Position numbers and translations under genes: made by a program. A model generated the notes under the pieces. That model was not told the DNA's origin and did no database searches. It saw only the letters and a program-made list of their open reading frames with translations. Below are positions 1 to 9,348 of a stretch of DNA of 20,553 nt, piece after piece (position 1 is the first letter of the stretch; each line of letters opens with the position of its first letter). The stretch is from Tannerella sp. (GTDB lineage Bacteria; Bacteroidota; Bacteroidia; Bacteroidales; Tannerellaceae). The stretch spans positions 1 through 20,553 of the forward strand of contig JAIRYY010000104.1 in assembly GCA_031267485.1 (NCBI GenBank). The letters are read 5' to 3'.

Positions 1-39
1 CTTTTGTCTCCGCAAGCGGGTAATATGAAATAAAACCTC

Positions 40-47
40 TATCTTTA
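40..47 (+). promoter_or_regulatory. Weak candidate -7 box upstream of the ATPase gene
   Basis: TATCTTTA matches the Bacteroidetes -7 consensus TAnnTTTG except for the last base and lies 33 bases before the ATG at 81. I see no clear TTG at the usual -33 distance. The first 80 bases hold no other recognisable feature. Confidence 0.25.
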
Positions 48-80
48 CCGCGCTTTTACAAACATTTAAAAATTGAGACT

Positions 81-1643
81 ATGGCACGATATTTTAATGT
101 GGCAGGCCCCTGCAACGAAGCGAAACACTACATGATAGACGCTTCATCACGATTAAGGGGAATAGCCGGTCTGATTGACCAGGAACAGTATTTTGTGATT
201 CATGCGGCGCGGCAGAGCGGGAAGACCACATTTCTGCTCGACATGACCGAACGACTTAACGCGGAGGGCAAATATTATGCGTTTTACTGCTCGCTGGAGA
301 TGGGACAGGGCATTACGGAACCGGAAAAAGGCATTCCGGCCATCGTAAACAAGATGAAACTGGATCTGCGGTATTCGAATATTCCCGGCGGAAAAGATTT
401 TGCGGCAGGAGAAGACATGAGTGACTATGCAAATGTTTTGCGAAGCGCCCTGATCAATTTCTGCCTGTCGCTGGACAAGCCGCTGGTGATTTTCTTCGAC
501 GAAGCCGACTGCCTGAGCGAGGGGACGCTGATAACTTTTCTTCGCCAGTTGCGCGACGGTTACAACACCCGCAGCCGAATCCCGTTCGTCCACTCCATTG
601 CATTGGTAGGCATGCGCAACATCCGTGACTTCAAGGCCAAAATCCGTCCCGACCGCGAATCCATGGGCAGCGCAAGCCCTTTCAATGTCATCACCAAAGC
701 GCTGACGCTCCATAATTTCACCCGTGAAGAAATTGTGGATTTGTACGGACAGCACACTGGCGAAACAGGACAGACGTTCGACGCGGAAGCGATTGAACTG
801 ATATGGCGTCAGACGCAGGGTCAGCCGTGGTTAGTCAACGCCGTTGCCCGCGAAGTGATTGTTGAAATGCTGCACTCCGACTATTCCCTGCCGGTCACGG
901 CCGAACTGGTGGCGCAGGCCATTCAAAACATTATCCTGCGGCGCGACACGCACATCGACAGCTTGCTGGAGCGGCTCAAGGAGGAACGGGTGCGGAAAGT
1001 GATTGAGGCGGTGATCATCGGAGACCTGGAAAGTCTCGACACGCAGTCGGACGACTATCTTTACTGCAAAGACCTCGGCCTTATCCGCGATACCGGCGGC
1101 GTAATAGAGCCGGCCAACCCGATTTATGCCGAAGTAATCGTCCGCTCGCTGAGCTATAACACACAGCTGATTATCCAAAACAGCGAAAAGCCCTACCAAA
1201 TGCCGCGCTATTTAAAAAACGGCCGTATCGACGTGACCTGCCTGCTGGAGGACTTCCAAACGTTCTGGCGCGAGAACAGCGATGCGTGGATTGAACGCTA
1301 CGACTATAAGGAGGCCGCCCCGCACCTGATACTGCAGGCATTTCTCCAGCGCGTCGTCAACGGCGGCGGGACGATAGCCCGCGAAATGGCCGCGGGACGC
1401 AACCGCTTAGACCTGTGCGTCGAGTTTGAGCGGCGCAAATACCCTATTGAACTCAAGCTGCGCCGCGGCGACAGAACGGAGCGGGAGGGGCTGGAACAGC
1501 TTGCCCGCTACATGGACACGCTCGGATGCGGCGAGGGCTGGCTGGTCATCTTCGACCGCCGCGCAGACGTGAAATGGGACGATAAAATCTTCATCCGGAC
1601 GGAAACCGTCGACGGGAAAACCATTACCGTCGCAGGATGCTGA
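81..1643 (+). CDS. AAA-type P-loop ATPase with C-terminal PD-(D/E)xK-like domain
   Basis: This 520-residue protein begins with a STAND/AAA-like ATPase domain. A Walker A motif (AARQSGKT, residues 42-49) binds the nucleotide phosphates and a Walker B motif (LVIFFDEAD, D140/E141) follows. A helical middle region (about 210-400) resembles the lid and winged-helix part of such ATPases. The C-terminus has D444, then E457-L-K459 in the run YPIELKL. This is the spacing of a PD-(D/E)xK nuclease-fold active site, as seen in Bacteroidetes 'AAA-ATPase-like plus nuclease' proteins. No signal peptide or membrane segment is visible, so it is probably cytoplasmic. Its stop overlaps the longest version of the next gene by 7 bases. 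The biological role of the family is not established; DNA-related or defence roles are guesses. The fold assignment is fairly sure, the function unknown. Confidence 0.85.
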   Translation: MARYFNVAGPCNEAKHYMIDASSRLRGIAGLIDQEQYFVIHAARQSGKTTFLLDMTERLNAEGKYYAFYCSLEMGQGITEPEKGIPAIVNKMKLDLRYSNIPGGKDFAAGEDMSDYANVLRSALINFCLSLDKPLVIFFDEADCLSEGTLITFLRQLRDGYNTRSRIPFVHSIALVGMRNIRDFKAKIRPDRESMGSASPFNVITKALTLHNFTREEIVDLYGQHTGETGQTFDAEAIELIWRQTQGQPWLVNAVAREVIVEMLHSDYSLPVTAELVAQAIQNIILRRDTHIDSLLERLKEERVRKVIEAVIIGDLESLDTQSDDYLYCKDLGLIRDTGGVIEPANPIYAEVIVRSLSYNTQLIIQNSEKPYQMPRYLKNGRIDVTCLLEDFQTFWRENSDAWIERYDYKEAAPHLILQAFLQRVVNGGGTIAREMAAGRNRLDLCVEFERRKYPIELKLRRGDRTEREGLEQLARYMDTLGCGEGWLVIFDRRADVKWDDKIFIRTETVDGKTITVAGC

Positions 1644-1687
1644 ACACAAAACGGAATATTCTTTTACAAACATATCGTATGCCGCTT

Positions 1688-2962
1688 ATGAAACATCTGA
1701 AATTTGCCGTAATGCTTGTTTGCGGGTTGATTGCCCTATGTGCGGAACAGGCATCGGCCGTCGCCGCACAGGCGCCTCCGCTAAGCGGACAGGCGCGGAT
1801 TAGCCTGCTGACAAGCTCGCCGACCGGCGACGAGGTTTATACTTTATACGGGCATACGGCGCTCCGCGTCCATGACCCCGAAACGAGAATCGATGTGGTT
1901 TTCAATTACGGGATTTTTGACTTTTCACGGCCCAATTTCATCTACCGCTTTGCGAAAGGCGAGACGGATTATATGGTAAGAGCGTACAGTTTCAGTGATT
2001 ACCTTATTGAATACATTGAACGCGGATGTATGGTATACGAACAGGTTCTGAACCTTACGCCCGACGAAAGGGAATCGCTGTGGCAGGCGCTCGTTCTTAA
2101 CGAACGGCCGGAGAACCGGGTCTACCGGTATAATTACTTTTTCGACAACTGCGCCACACGGCTTGCGGCTATGGTTGAGAATAATGTACGCGGTACGATA
2201 AAATATCCGGAGCGGAGCGGTTCCCGCAGTGTGGCCGCGACAAATCCGCCTGCCGTTTCGTCCGTCCTGCAAATAGAGCGGCCGACGTTCCGCGATGCGA
2301 TTAATTTTTGCACCCGGCATCATCCGTGGATAACGTTTGGCTGCGATTTGGTCATGGGCGCTCCGACCGACCGGGAGATGACGCTCAAAGAAACGTTTTT
2401 TCTGCCCGAATATCTTAAAGATGCTTTTGACGGGGCGGAAATAGAACGGGAGGGCGTGATGCAACCGTTAGTTTCAACGGTGAATATCCTCTCCGAAGAA
2501 ACGCAGATGCCGGGAAAAACGCCTCCGTTCCCGACTTCTCCCCTCGCCTGCTTCATGCTCGTTTTCGTCGGCGTCGCATGGCTGACCTGGATGGAATGGA
2601 GAAAAAAAACATATTTCGGATGGCTGGACGGCATACTGTTTTTCGCTGCCGGCATGGCCGGATGCATCCTGTTTTTTTTAAGTTTCATATCGGTACATCC
2701 ATGCATATTCCCGAATATTTCATTGCTGTGGCTACACCCTTTTCATGTGGCGGGAACGGTTTTCTTTTCCGTAAAAAAGTTTAATAAGCTGGCATTTTGG
2801 TATCATTTTATTAACTTTGCGACAATTTTAGGAATGTCTGTGGCGTGGATTTTTATCGCGCAACATTTCAATATCGCGTTTGCGCCTCTGATTGCGGCAC
2901 TTTGGGTGCGGTCGGGATGGGCGCTATTAAGAAAAAAGTTATCTGACGGACGACAGGGATGA
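1688..2962 (+). CDS. DUF4105 / Lnb-type membrane protein, putative lipoprotein N-acyltransferase
   Basis: An N-terminal signal segment (MKHLKFAVMLVCGLIALC) leads into a periplasmic DUF4105 domain, followed by about five C-terminal hydrophobic segments. Start choice: ATGs exist at 1637, 1679 and 1688. I favour 1688 because it gives a compact signal peptide; the 1637 start adds 17 residues and overlaps the previous gene. Counted from 1637, the conserved YGHTALRV (H73) and FFDNCATR (C172) supply the His/Cys pair expected for a papain-like thiol domain. The segment HPCIFPNISLLWLHP (354-368) is typical of the family's membrane part. DUF4105 was recently tied to Lnb, the enzyme that adds the N-terminal acyl chain to lipoproteins in Bacteroides; that is family knowledge and not shown here. 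Its last bases overlap the next start in ATGA, suggesting translational coupling. Confidence 0.82.
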   Translation: MKHLKFAVMLVCGLIALCAEQASAVAAQAPPLSGQARISLLTSSPTGDEVYTLYGHTALRVHDPETRIDVVFNYGIFDFSRPNFIYRFAKGETDYMVRAYSFSDYLIEYIERGCMVYEQVLNLTPDERESLWQALVLNERPENRVYRYNYFFDNCATRLAAMVENNVRGTIKYPERSGSRSVAATNPPAVSSVLQIERPTFRDAINFCTRHHPWITFGCDLVMGAPTDREMTLKETFFLPEYLKDAFDGAEIEREGVMQPLVSTVNILSEETQMPGKTPPFPTSPLACFMLVFVGVAWLTWMEWRKKTYFGWLDGILFFAAGMAGCILFFLSFISVHPCIFPNISLLWLHPFHVAGTVFFSVKKFNKLAFWYHFINFATILGMSVAWIFIAQHFNIAFAPLIAALWVRSGWALLRKKLSDGRQG

Positions 2963-4539
2963 GAAAATTTATAACTTCACTGATAGCTGTACTTGCTGTC
3001 ACAAACATGCAGGCACAGCATCACCATGCGCCGAAACTGGTTGTATGCATTACGATTGACCAGTTGCGGGGAGATTATCTCGAATATTTTAAAAACTCGT
3101 TCGGCGAACGCGGGTTCAAGCGTTTACTGAACGACGGCGTGGTCTACAGCCACGTGCAGTTTGAATTTTCAAATATTGACCAGGCAAGCTCGTTTGCGAC
3201 GCTGTTCACCGGCTCAAACCCCTGCTATCACAGTATCACCGGAGTTAAAAAATACGATTTCGACAGGGAACAGGAAGTTTCCTGCCTGTACGACGCCCAC
3301 TATCTCGGCAATTACACGCACCAGAACTTCTCCCCGAAAAATCTTTTGTGCTCGACGGTCGGCGACGAACTGAAAATCGCGTCCAAAGGGGCGGCGCTGG
3401 TCTATTCGATTGCTCCCGAAGCGGAATGTGCCATCCTGTCGGCCGGACATGCAGCCGACGGAGCGTTCTGGCTCGACAATTACAACGGGAAATGGGCGAC
3501 TACGACTTTCTACAAGAACATCCCGGCATACGTGGACAAACTGAACATCGGAACCGAATCTCTTTCCTCGCGGTTGCCGGCCATCTCGTGGACGCCTTTG
3601 CTGCCGGCAGACAGTTACGACGCGCTGCCTTACATAGCGGGCAAAAAACCGTATCATTATAAATTCAACGAAAAAGAGGTGGGATGTTACCCGCGCTTCA
3701 AGACTTCCGCCTACATCAACCCGGAAGTGGCCAGACTCGCCGTACAGTTCATAAACACCGGAGGACTGGGCACGCATCAGACGCCGGATTTGCTCGGCGT
3801 CACGTTCTACGGCGGCAACTATCTGGAGGTGCAGGACAAAACATACACGCAGGAAGTGCAGGATATTTATCTCCTGCTGGATAAAAGCATCGCGGAACTG
3901 CTTGATGCAATTGACAAAAAAATCGGACTGAACAACGCGCTTGTCGTCGTGACGGGAACGGGCTACTATTCCGATACGGAAATCGCGCCCGACGGGGAGG
4001 CGTCAACCGGAGGAACGTTTCACCCGAAACGCTGCACCGCCCTGCTGAACATGTATCTGATGGCTATCTACGGCCAGAAAAACTGGGTCAGGGGGTACTA
4101 CAACCGGCAGATTTTCCTGAATCACAAGACGATTGAAGAGGAAAAGGCTGACCTCCACACCATACAAAACAAGGCTGCGGAATTTATCGCCGAGTTCAGC
4201 GGCGTGCAGCAGGTAACGACCGACCTGTCGCTGCGGGCCGGCGAATGGAACGAAGGCAGCGCAACGCTCCGCTACGGAACGCACCACCTGGGACGCGGAG
4301 ACCTCATCATCGAACTCCAGCCCGGCTGGGGCGTCGAAGACGACGCCACGGGACAAAAGACCGCGGTGAAACGCAACAATGCCGTTATTACTCCTCTCAT
4401 ATTCATAGGCCACAACCTTAAGCCAAAACGCGTCGAGCGTTCCGTTTATGCAACGGAAATAGCTCCGACAATCACGAATACCCTGCGTATCCGCGCGCCC
4501 AATGCATGCGGCGACCTGCCATTATCCGAAATAAAATAA
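2959..4539 (+). CDS. Exported alkaline-phosphatase-superfamily protein, probably catalytically dead
   Basis: A 20-residue signal peptide ending at AQ precedes a 526-residue protein of the PafA/type I phosphodiesterase fold. VVCITIDQLRGDYL (D34) opens the domain. FATLFTGSNP, PDLLGVTFYGGNYL, LVVVTGTGYYSD, ITPLIFIGHNL and ATEIAPTITNTL follow in the order of active relatives. The active-site positions differ. The nucleophile Thr/Ser position before the FTG motif is Q75 and the following His is F79. The usual DYxxH metal motif reads N287-Y-L-E-V291. The TADHG motif reads T332-G-T-G. The His before the PLI strand is Asn. Only D34 of the metal ligands is evident. Hydrolysis therefore seems unlikely, and a binding or scaffolding role in the periplasm is inferred. 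It sits 39 bases before secA and overlaps the Lnb-like gene by 4 bases. Confidence 0.85.
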   Translation: MRKFITSLIAVLAVTNMQAQHHHAPKLVVCITIDQLRGDYLEYFKNSFGERGFKRLLNDGVVYSHVQFEFSNIDQASSFATLFTGSNPCYHSITGVKKYDFDREQEVSCLYDAHYLGNYTHQNFSPKNLLCSTVGDELKIASKGAALVYSIAPEAECAILSAGHAADGAFWLDNYNGKWATTTFYKNIPAYVDKLNIGTESLSSRLPAISWTPLLPADSYDALPYIAGKKPYHYKFNEKEVGCYPRFKTSAYINPEVARLAVQFINTGGLGTHQTPDLLGVTFYGGNYLEVQDKTYTQEVQDIYLLLDKSIAELLDAIDKKIGLNNALVVVTGTGYYSDTEIAPDGEASTGGTFHPKRCTALLNMYLMAIYGQKNWVRGYYNRQIFLNHKTIEEEKADLHTIQNKAAEFIAEFSGVQQVTTDLSLRAGEWNEGSATLRYGTHHLGRGDLIIELQPGWGVEDDATGQKTAVKRNNAVITPLIFIGHNLKPKRVERSVYATEIAPTITNTLRIRAPNACGDLPLSEIK

Positions 4540-4578
4540 ACATCACAGAAAAACAAACAATTTACAACATATAATAAA

Positions 4579-7500
4579 ATGGGATTTAATGACATATTAA
4601 CAAAGCTATTCGGCAACAAGTCACAACGGGATTTAAAGGAAATCACTCCTTTCGTGGATAAAATAAAAGCTGTTTATCCGTCCATAAAAACCCTTTCGGA
4701 CGACGAACTGCGGGCAAAGAGCGCCGCGATACGGACGAAAGTGCAGGATTACGTATCCGAAGAAAAAGCCAAAATCGCGTCGCTGCGCGAAGGTATTGAC
4801 GACAAACCTCTTGAAGAGCGCGAATCGATATGGGCAGAGGTCGATAAAATAGAAAAAGACATCATGGAACGGCTCGAAACCGTACTCGAAGAGGTACTGC
4901 CCGAAACGTTCTCCGTCGTGAAGGAAACGGCACGCCGCCTGACGGAAAACGAAACGGTCGAAGTGACGGCGAACGAGTTCGACCGCGACCTCGCGGCATC
5001 GCACGACTTCGTCGAAATCAGAGGCGACAAGGCGGTCTATCACAACCACTGGGTTGCCGGAGGTACGGAAATAAAATGGGATATGGTACACTACGACGTC
5101 CAGCTGTTCGGAGGCGCTGTTCTTCACAAGGGCAAAATTGCCGAAATGGCAACCGGCGAAGGAAAAACGCTGGTGGCGACGCTTCCCGTTTTCCTGAATG
5201 CACTGACGGGCAACGGCGTGCACGTCGTGACCGTAAACGACTACCTGTCGAAACGCGACTCCGAATGGATGGGGCCAATCTACATGTTCCACGGTCTGTC
5301 GGTTGACTGCATCGACAAGCATAAACCAAACTCCGACGAACGCCGCAAGGCTTACAATGCGGACATCACGTTCGGGACAAACAACGAATTTGGATTCGAC
5401 TATCTGCGCGACAACATGGCCATCAGCCCCAAGGATTTGGTGCAGCGCAAACACAACTACGCCATCGTCGACGAGGTTGACTCCGTATTGATTGACGACG
5501 CCCGCACGCCTTTGATTATCTCCGGTCCGGTGCCGAAAGGCGAAGACCAGCTTTTCGAGGAATACCGTCCGAATGTGGAAATCGTGGTCAATGCACAGAA
5601 GCACTTGTGCACCAAACTGCTGACCGAAGCCAAACAGAAAATGGCGGGCGAGGACAAAAAAAACCAGGAAGATGGGGCGCTCGCTCTTTTCCGTTCGTAC
5701 AAGGGGCTGCCGAAAAACAAGGCGCTTATCAAATATCTGAGCGAACAGGGCATTAAATCGGCCATGCTGAAAACCGAGGATTTTTACATGCAGGACAATA
5801 TGCGGCAAATGCATATTGTGACCGACGAACTTTATTACGTCATCGACGAAAAACACAATTCCATCGAACTGACGGATAAAGGCATTGATTTGCTTACCGG
5901 GAGGTCGGACGACCCGCAGTTTTTCGTCCTGCCCGACATCGCGTCGGAGTTGTCGCAGGTTGACAACCTGAATTTGTCGAACGAAGACAAACAGGCCAAA
6001 AAGGACGAACTGCTCGCCAATTACTCCGTAAAAAGCGAACGCGTACATACGGTGAACCAGCTGCTCAAAGCCTACTCGCTGTTCGACCGCGACGATGAAT
6101 ATGTGGTCATTGAAGGTCAGGTGAAAATCGTCGACGAGCAGACGGGACGCATCATGGAGGGACGCCGCTATTCCGACGGACTGCATCAGGCAATAGAGGC
6201 AAAAGAGCGCGTGAAGGTGGAAGCGGCAACGCAGACGTTCGCGACCATCACGCTGCAGAACTATTTCCGCATGTATCACAAACTTGCAGGCATGACCGGT
6301 ACGGCGGAAACCGAAGCCGGCGAGTTCTGGAACATCTACAAACTCGACGTCGTTGTCATACCGACCAACAAGCCCATTGTGCGCAAGGACATGAACGACC
6401 GCATCTACAAGACAAAACGCGAGAAATACAACGCGGTGATAGAGGAGATAGGCCAGCTTATCGCCGGCGGACGGCCGGTACTTGTCGGGACAACATCGGT
6501 TGAGATTTCCGAGTTGCTGAGCCGCATGCTCGGCATGCGCAAGATAGCGCATAACGTGCTGAACGCGAAGCTGCATCAGAAAGAAGCTGAAATCGTTGCG
6601 CAGGCCGGACAGTCCGGTATGGTTACGATTGCCACCAACATGGCCGGACGCGGTACGGACATCAAACTGTCGACGGCCGTGAAAGAGGCGGGAGGACTGG
6701 CCATCATCGGCACCGAACGCCACGAAAGCCGCCGTGTGGACCGCCAGCTTCGCGGACGTTCCGGACGCCAGGGCGACCCGGGGTCTTCGGTGTTCTTCGT
6801 CTCTCTCGAAGATGACCTCATGCGCCTTTTCGCCACGGAAAAGATTGCCGGACTGATGGACCGCATGGGATTCAAGGAAGGCGATGTGCTGGAAGCCGGA
6901 ATGTTAAGCAAATCCGTCGAACGCGCCCAGAAGAAAGTGGAGGAGAACAACTTCGGCATCCGCAAACGCCTGCTCGAATACGACGATGTGATGAATTCGC
7001 AGCGCAACGTGATTTATACGCGCCGCCGCCATGCCCTGATGGGAGAGCGTATCGGCCTCGACGTCATGAACACTTTGTATGACGCCTGTGTCGCCATTGC
7101 GGAACAGAACGAGGGAGGCGATTACGAATCATTCAAAATGGAACTCTTCCGCACGCTTGCGCTGGACGCTCCGCTGTCGCCGGACGACTTCAAGGGGATG
7201 AATGCGGAAAAGATAACGGAAAATGTATTCAGCGGCGCGCTTGAACTGTTCAAGCGCCACATGGACCGCATGGCGCAGATTGCAAACCCCGTCATCCGCC
7301 AGGTATACGAAAATCAGGGCTCCATGTACGAAAACATCCTGATACCGGTTACGGACGGCAAGAAAATGTACAATATCTCCTGCAACCTGAAAGAGGCGTA
7401 CAATACGGAATCGAAAGCGATAACGAAATCATTCCAGAAAGCAATCGTACTCCATACCATTGACGAGGCCTGGAAAGAACATCTCCGCGAGATGGACGAT

Positions 7501-7926
7501 CTGCGCAATTCCGTGCAGAACGCAAGCTACGAGAACAAAGACCCGCTGCTGATTTACAAGCTGGAGGCGTACAACCTGTTCAAGGTAATGGTCGAAAACA
7601 TGAACCGTAAAACCGTTTCGATTCTGATGCGCGGCCAGATACCGGTACGGGACGAGGCCGAAGAACGGCGCGTACAGGTGAGCCAGGCTGCTCCCGAACG
7701 CCGTACGGACCTCAGCCGTTACCGTACTCAAAAGGACGACGCCATGCAACACCGCGGCGGACGCGGCGACGGAAACAATGTTTATCCCCAGGGGCAGCGT
7801 CCGCCTGTCGGCCCCCAGCAGCAGCCCAAAGAACCCGTGCGCGTGGAAAAACACGCGGGACGCAACGATCCCTGCCCCTGCGGAAGTGGCAAGAAATATA
7901 AAAACTGCCACGGAAAGGGGCTGTGA
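4579..7926 (+). CDS. secA: SecA, preprotein translocase motor ATPase
   Basis: SecA drives unfolded preproteins through SecYEG using ATP. The 1,115-residue protein has the N-terminal SecY-side helix, Walker A ATGEGKT (192-197 region), the [14 protein letters not shown] helicase motif (from D298), [35 protein letters not shown] (from 688) and the [14 protein letters not shown] arginine-finger motif. The C-terminus ends in the zinc-binding tail C1099-P-C1101...C1110-H1111, which contacts SecB or the ribosome in other species. It is about 200 residues longer than E. coli SecA. Most of the extra length lies between the DEAD motif and motif IV (about 318-500), as is usual in Bacteroidetes, and in a Gln/Pro/Arg-rich linker before the zinc tail. 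A 39-base A/T-rich gap precedes it. It lies downstream of two other envelope genes. Confidence 0.99.
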   Translation: MGFNDILTKLFGNKSQRDLKEITPFVDKIKAVYPSIKTLSDDELRAKSAAIRTKVQDYVSEEKAKIASLREGIDDKPLEERESIWAEVDKIEKDIMERLETVLEEVLPETFSVVKETARRLTENETVEVTANEFDRDLAASHDFVEIRGDKAVYHNHWVAGGTEIKWDMVHYDVQLFGGAVLHKGKIAEMATGEGKTLVATLPVFLNALTGNGVHVVTVNDYLSKRDSEWMGPIYMFHGLSVDCIDKHKPNSDERRKAYNADITFGTNNEFGFDYLRDNMAISPKDLVQRKHNYAIVDEVDSVLIDDARTPLIISGPVPKGEDQLFEEYRPNVEIVVNAQKHLCTKLLTEAKQKMAGEDKKNQEDGALALFRSYKGLPKNKALIKYLSEQGIKSAMLKTEDFYMQDNMRQMHIVTDELYYVIDEKHNSIELTDKGIDLLTGRSDDPQFFVLPDIASELSQVDNLNLSNEDKQAKKDELLANYSVKSERVHTVNQLLKAYSLFDRDDEYVVIEGQVKIVDEQTGRIMEGRRYSDGLHQAIEAKERVKVEAATQTFATITLQNYFRMYHKLAGMTGTAETEAGEFWNIYKLDVVVIPTNKPIVRKDMNDRIYKTKREKYNAVIEEIGQLIAGGRPVLVGTTSVEISELLSRMLGMRKIAHNVLNAKLHQKEAEIVAQAGQSGMVTIATNMAGRGTDIKLSTAVKEAGGLAIIGTERHESRRVDRQLRGRSGRQGDPGSSVFFVSLEDDLMRLFATEKIAGLMDRMGFKEGDVLEAGMLSKSVERAQKKVEENNFGIRKRLLEYDDVMNSQRNVIYTRRRHALMGERIGLDVMNTLYDACVAIAEQNEGGDYESFKMELFRTLALDAPLSPDDFKGMNAEKITENVFSGALELFKRHMDRMAQIANPVIRQVYENQGSMYENILIPVTDGKKMYNISCNLKEAYNTESKAITKSFQKAIVLHTIDEAWKEHLREMDDLRNSVQNASYENKDPLLIYKLEAYNLFKVMVENMNRKTVSILMRGQIPVRDEAEERRVQVSQAAPERRTDLSRYRTQKDDAMQHRGGRGDGNNVYPQGQRPPVGPQQQPKEPVRVEKHAGRNDPCPCGSGKKYKNCHGKGL

Positions 7927-7928
7927 GC

Positions 7929-8432
7929 ATGAATCTCTCTTTCAGAAAAGCGACTGTTGATGACTGTTCCCGGATACGCGACCTCGCGTCCCGTATCTGG
8001 GAACCCACATACGGTTCCATTCTGTCGAAAGAACAGCTGGCCTACATGTTTGAGATGATGTATTCCACCGAAAGCATTTACCGGCAGATGACGGAACTGC
8101 AGCACCGGTACTTTATGGTTTTTGCAGACGGACAGCCGGCCGGCTATCTTTCTTTCGAAAAAAAGTCCGGCAACACGTATGTCTTTCAAAAAATATATGC
8201 TGTTCCCGAATTTCACGGGAAAGGCGTGGGGCGCTACATGGTGGAACAGGCCTTATCTCATATCAGGGACATTCACCCGCAACCCTTTACCGTCGAATTA
8301 TACGTCAACCGCGGGAATCCCGCCACAGGATTTTACGAACATCTGGGTTTCGTGAAATCCGGCACGCGGGATCATCCCATCGGCAACGGCTATTACATGA
8401 ACGACTTCATCATGTCAATAAAAGTCGGATAA
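7929..8432 (+). CDS. GNAT-family N-acetyltransferase
   Basis: This 167-residue protein is a single GNAT domain, transferring acetyl from acetyl-CoA to an amine. The CoA-binding motif A is clear: VFQKIYAVPEFHGKGVGRYM (residues 85-104), with the GKGVG loop for the pyrophosphate. Motif B follows as VELYVNRGNPATGFYEHLGF. The N-terminal FRKATVDDCSRIRDLA is the typical first strand and helix. The substrate cannot be read from sequence. ATG at 7929 follows the secA stop by 2 bases; a GTG at 7923 would overlap secA by 4 bases (GTGA) and adds two residues. Either way it is translationally linked to secA. It ends 9 bases from the convergent gene on the other strand, with no room for a hairpin terminator. 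Confidence 0.93.
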   Translation: MNLSFRKATVDDCSRIRDLASRIWEPTYGSILSKEQLAYMFEMMYSTESIYRQMTELQHRYFMVFADGQPAGYLSFEKKSGNTYVFQKIYAVPEFHGKGVGRYMVEQALSHIRDIHPQPFTVELYVNRGNPATGFYEHLGFVKSGTRDHPIGNGYYMNDFIMSIKVG

Positions 8433-8441
8433 TCCCCTACC

Positions 8442-9131
8442 CTATTTCACAATTATTTTCCGCGCCCAGCCCGAACTGCCCGCAACGATCAGTATGCCGG
8501 ACGGATACCGGGAGGCATCGCGCGTAACGGTCTGTTCCGTCTTGTCGAATTTATCCACCTGCGAGCCTGTCACGGCATAGACGGCAATTTCTTCCCTTGC
8601 GGCGCTGCCGCTGACGACAAGCTTATGCTGCGACACATACACGCTGTTCAGGCGTTTACCGTCATCCGCATAATCGTTTGCCACATAATTGCTCAGCAGG
8701 CGATACAGCTGGTAGACGGTAAAGGTTGCGCCGTACATAAGTCCGTACCCCTTTGTGATGTCAGTCGTATCAATGACGCATAAAGCCGGATAACCGGCGG
8801 GCGTTTCCGGCCCCGGCAAATAATCGCTGACATCGGGCGTGCCCTGTGGATGCTCCCTGGCATGGCAAAACCAGAGGATATAATTCCCGTCAAGTATCGG
8901 CCGCAATTCTGCATGAGCCATGTTCTTCTTCACCTGCTGGCACCTGGGACATTCATGGGTTCCCCAGAACAGTAAAACCTGTTTGCCCTGCACCGTTGCC
9001 GCTTCAAAGGCTTCCGCCTTGTTCAGGTAATACGTCAGGCCTTCATATACGGCGGTCTCCTGTGCGCTGATTCCCGTCAAAACGGCCTGCAGCACAAGAC
9101 CTGTTGCGATAAAACTTAATACGCTTTTCAT
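8442..9131 (-). CDS. Exported thioredoxin-like protein with a T9SS-type C-terminal sorting domain
   Basis: The 229-residue product starts at the ATG complementary to 9129-9131, chosen because it gives a clean signal peptide (MKSVLSFIATGLVLQAVLTG, cleavage near SAQ). The open frame extends upstream to 9536 but would cross the promoter. Residues about 30-155 form a thioredoxin-like domain with the redox motif HECPRCQQV (C61, C64) and a likely cis-proline in AGYPALCVID (P115). Residues about 165-229 (LVVSGSAAREEIAVYAVTGSQV ... YPSGILIVAGSSGWARKIIVK) have the beta-strand pattern and terminal K-x-x-V-K of the type A sorting domain recognised by the type IX secretion system. It is therefore inferred to be secreted or surface-anchored after Sec export. 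A -7 box lies 37 bases upstream. Confidence 0.85.
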   Translation of the reverse strand: MKSVLSFIATGLVLQAVLTGISAQETAVYEGLTYYLNKAEAFEAATVQGKQVLLFWGTHECPRCQQVKKNMAHAELRPILDGNYILWFCHAREHPQGTPDVSDYLPGPETPAGYPALCVIDTTDITKGYGLMYGATFTVYQLYRLLSNYVANDYADDGKRLNSVYVSQHKLVVSGSAAREEIAVYAVTGSQVDKFDKTEQTVTRDASRYPSGILIVAGSSGWARKIIVK

Positions 9132-9167
9132 TCTCAATTTTTTTTTCACGTTGATTAATCGAAAGCG

Positions 9168-9175
9168 CAAAGATA
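9168..9175 (-). promoter_or_regulatory. -7 box of the thioredoxin-like gene
   Basis: Read on the minus strand this is TATCTTTG, an exact match to TAnnTTTG, 37 bases before the start codon at 9131. I see no convincing TTG at -33. Confidence 0.55.
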
Positions 9176-9256
9176 ATTTCTTTTTCCCATTTACGATACT
9201 GCACACGGAGAAAATTTCCTTTTGAAACAGCCTTTGCATATCCAACTCCTGATCAA

Positions 9257-9280
9257 GCCGAATTTTTCTTGAAATTCGGC
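9257..9280. promoter_or_regulatory. Perfect 9-bp inverted repeat between divergent promoters
   Basis: GCCGAATTT and AAATTCGGC flank the 6-base spacer TTCTTG. The plus-strand hairpin is followed by a T-rich run (CCGGTTTTCTTTTTTT), as in an intrinsic terminator. However, no plus-strand gene ends here, because the only upstream transcription unit runs the other way. An operator or antisense terminator for the neighbouring units is possible. Confidence 0.6.
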
Positions 9281-9311
9281 CCGGTTTTCTTTTTTTGGGG
9301 AAAGAAAATTG

Positions 9312-9319
9312 TATCTTTG
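9312..9319 (+). promoter_or_regulatory. -7 box of the two-gene unit at 9349
   Basis: TATCTTTG matches the Bacteroidetes -7 consensus exactly and stands 29 bases before the ATG at 9349. A TTG at 9295-9297 is closer (14-base spacing) than the usual 19-21. Confidence 0.6.
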
Positions 9320-9348
9320 CGATTGATAAAAAATAAAAAGAAAATGTT

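Noticed and set aside
4633..6723. Long open frame of 696 codons on the minus strand inside secA
   Set aside because: It lies wholly antisense to an unmistakable SecA, has no family motifs, and its openness follows from the codon pattern of the real gene.
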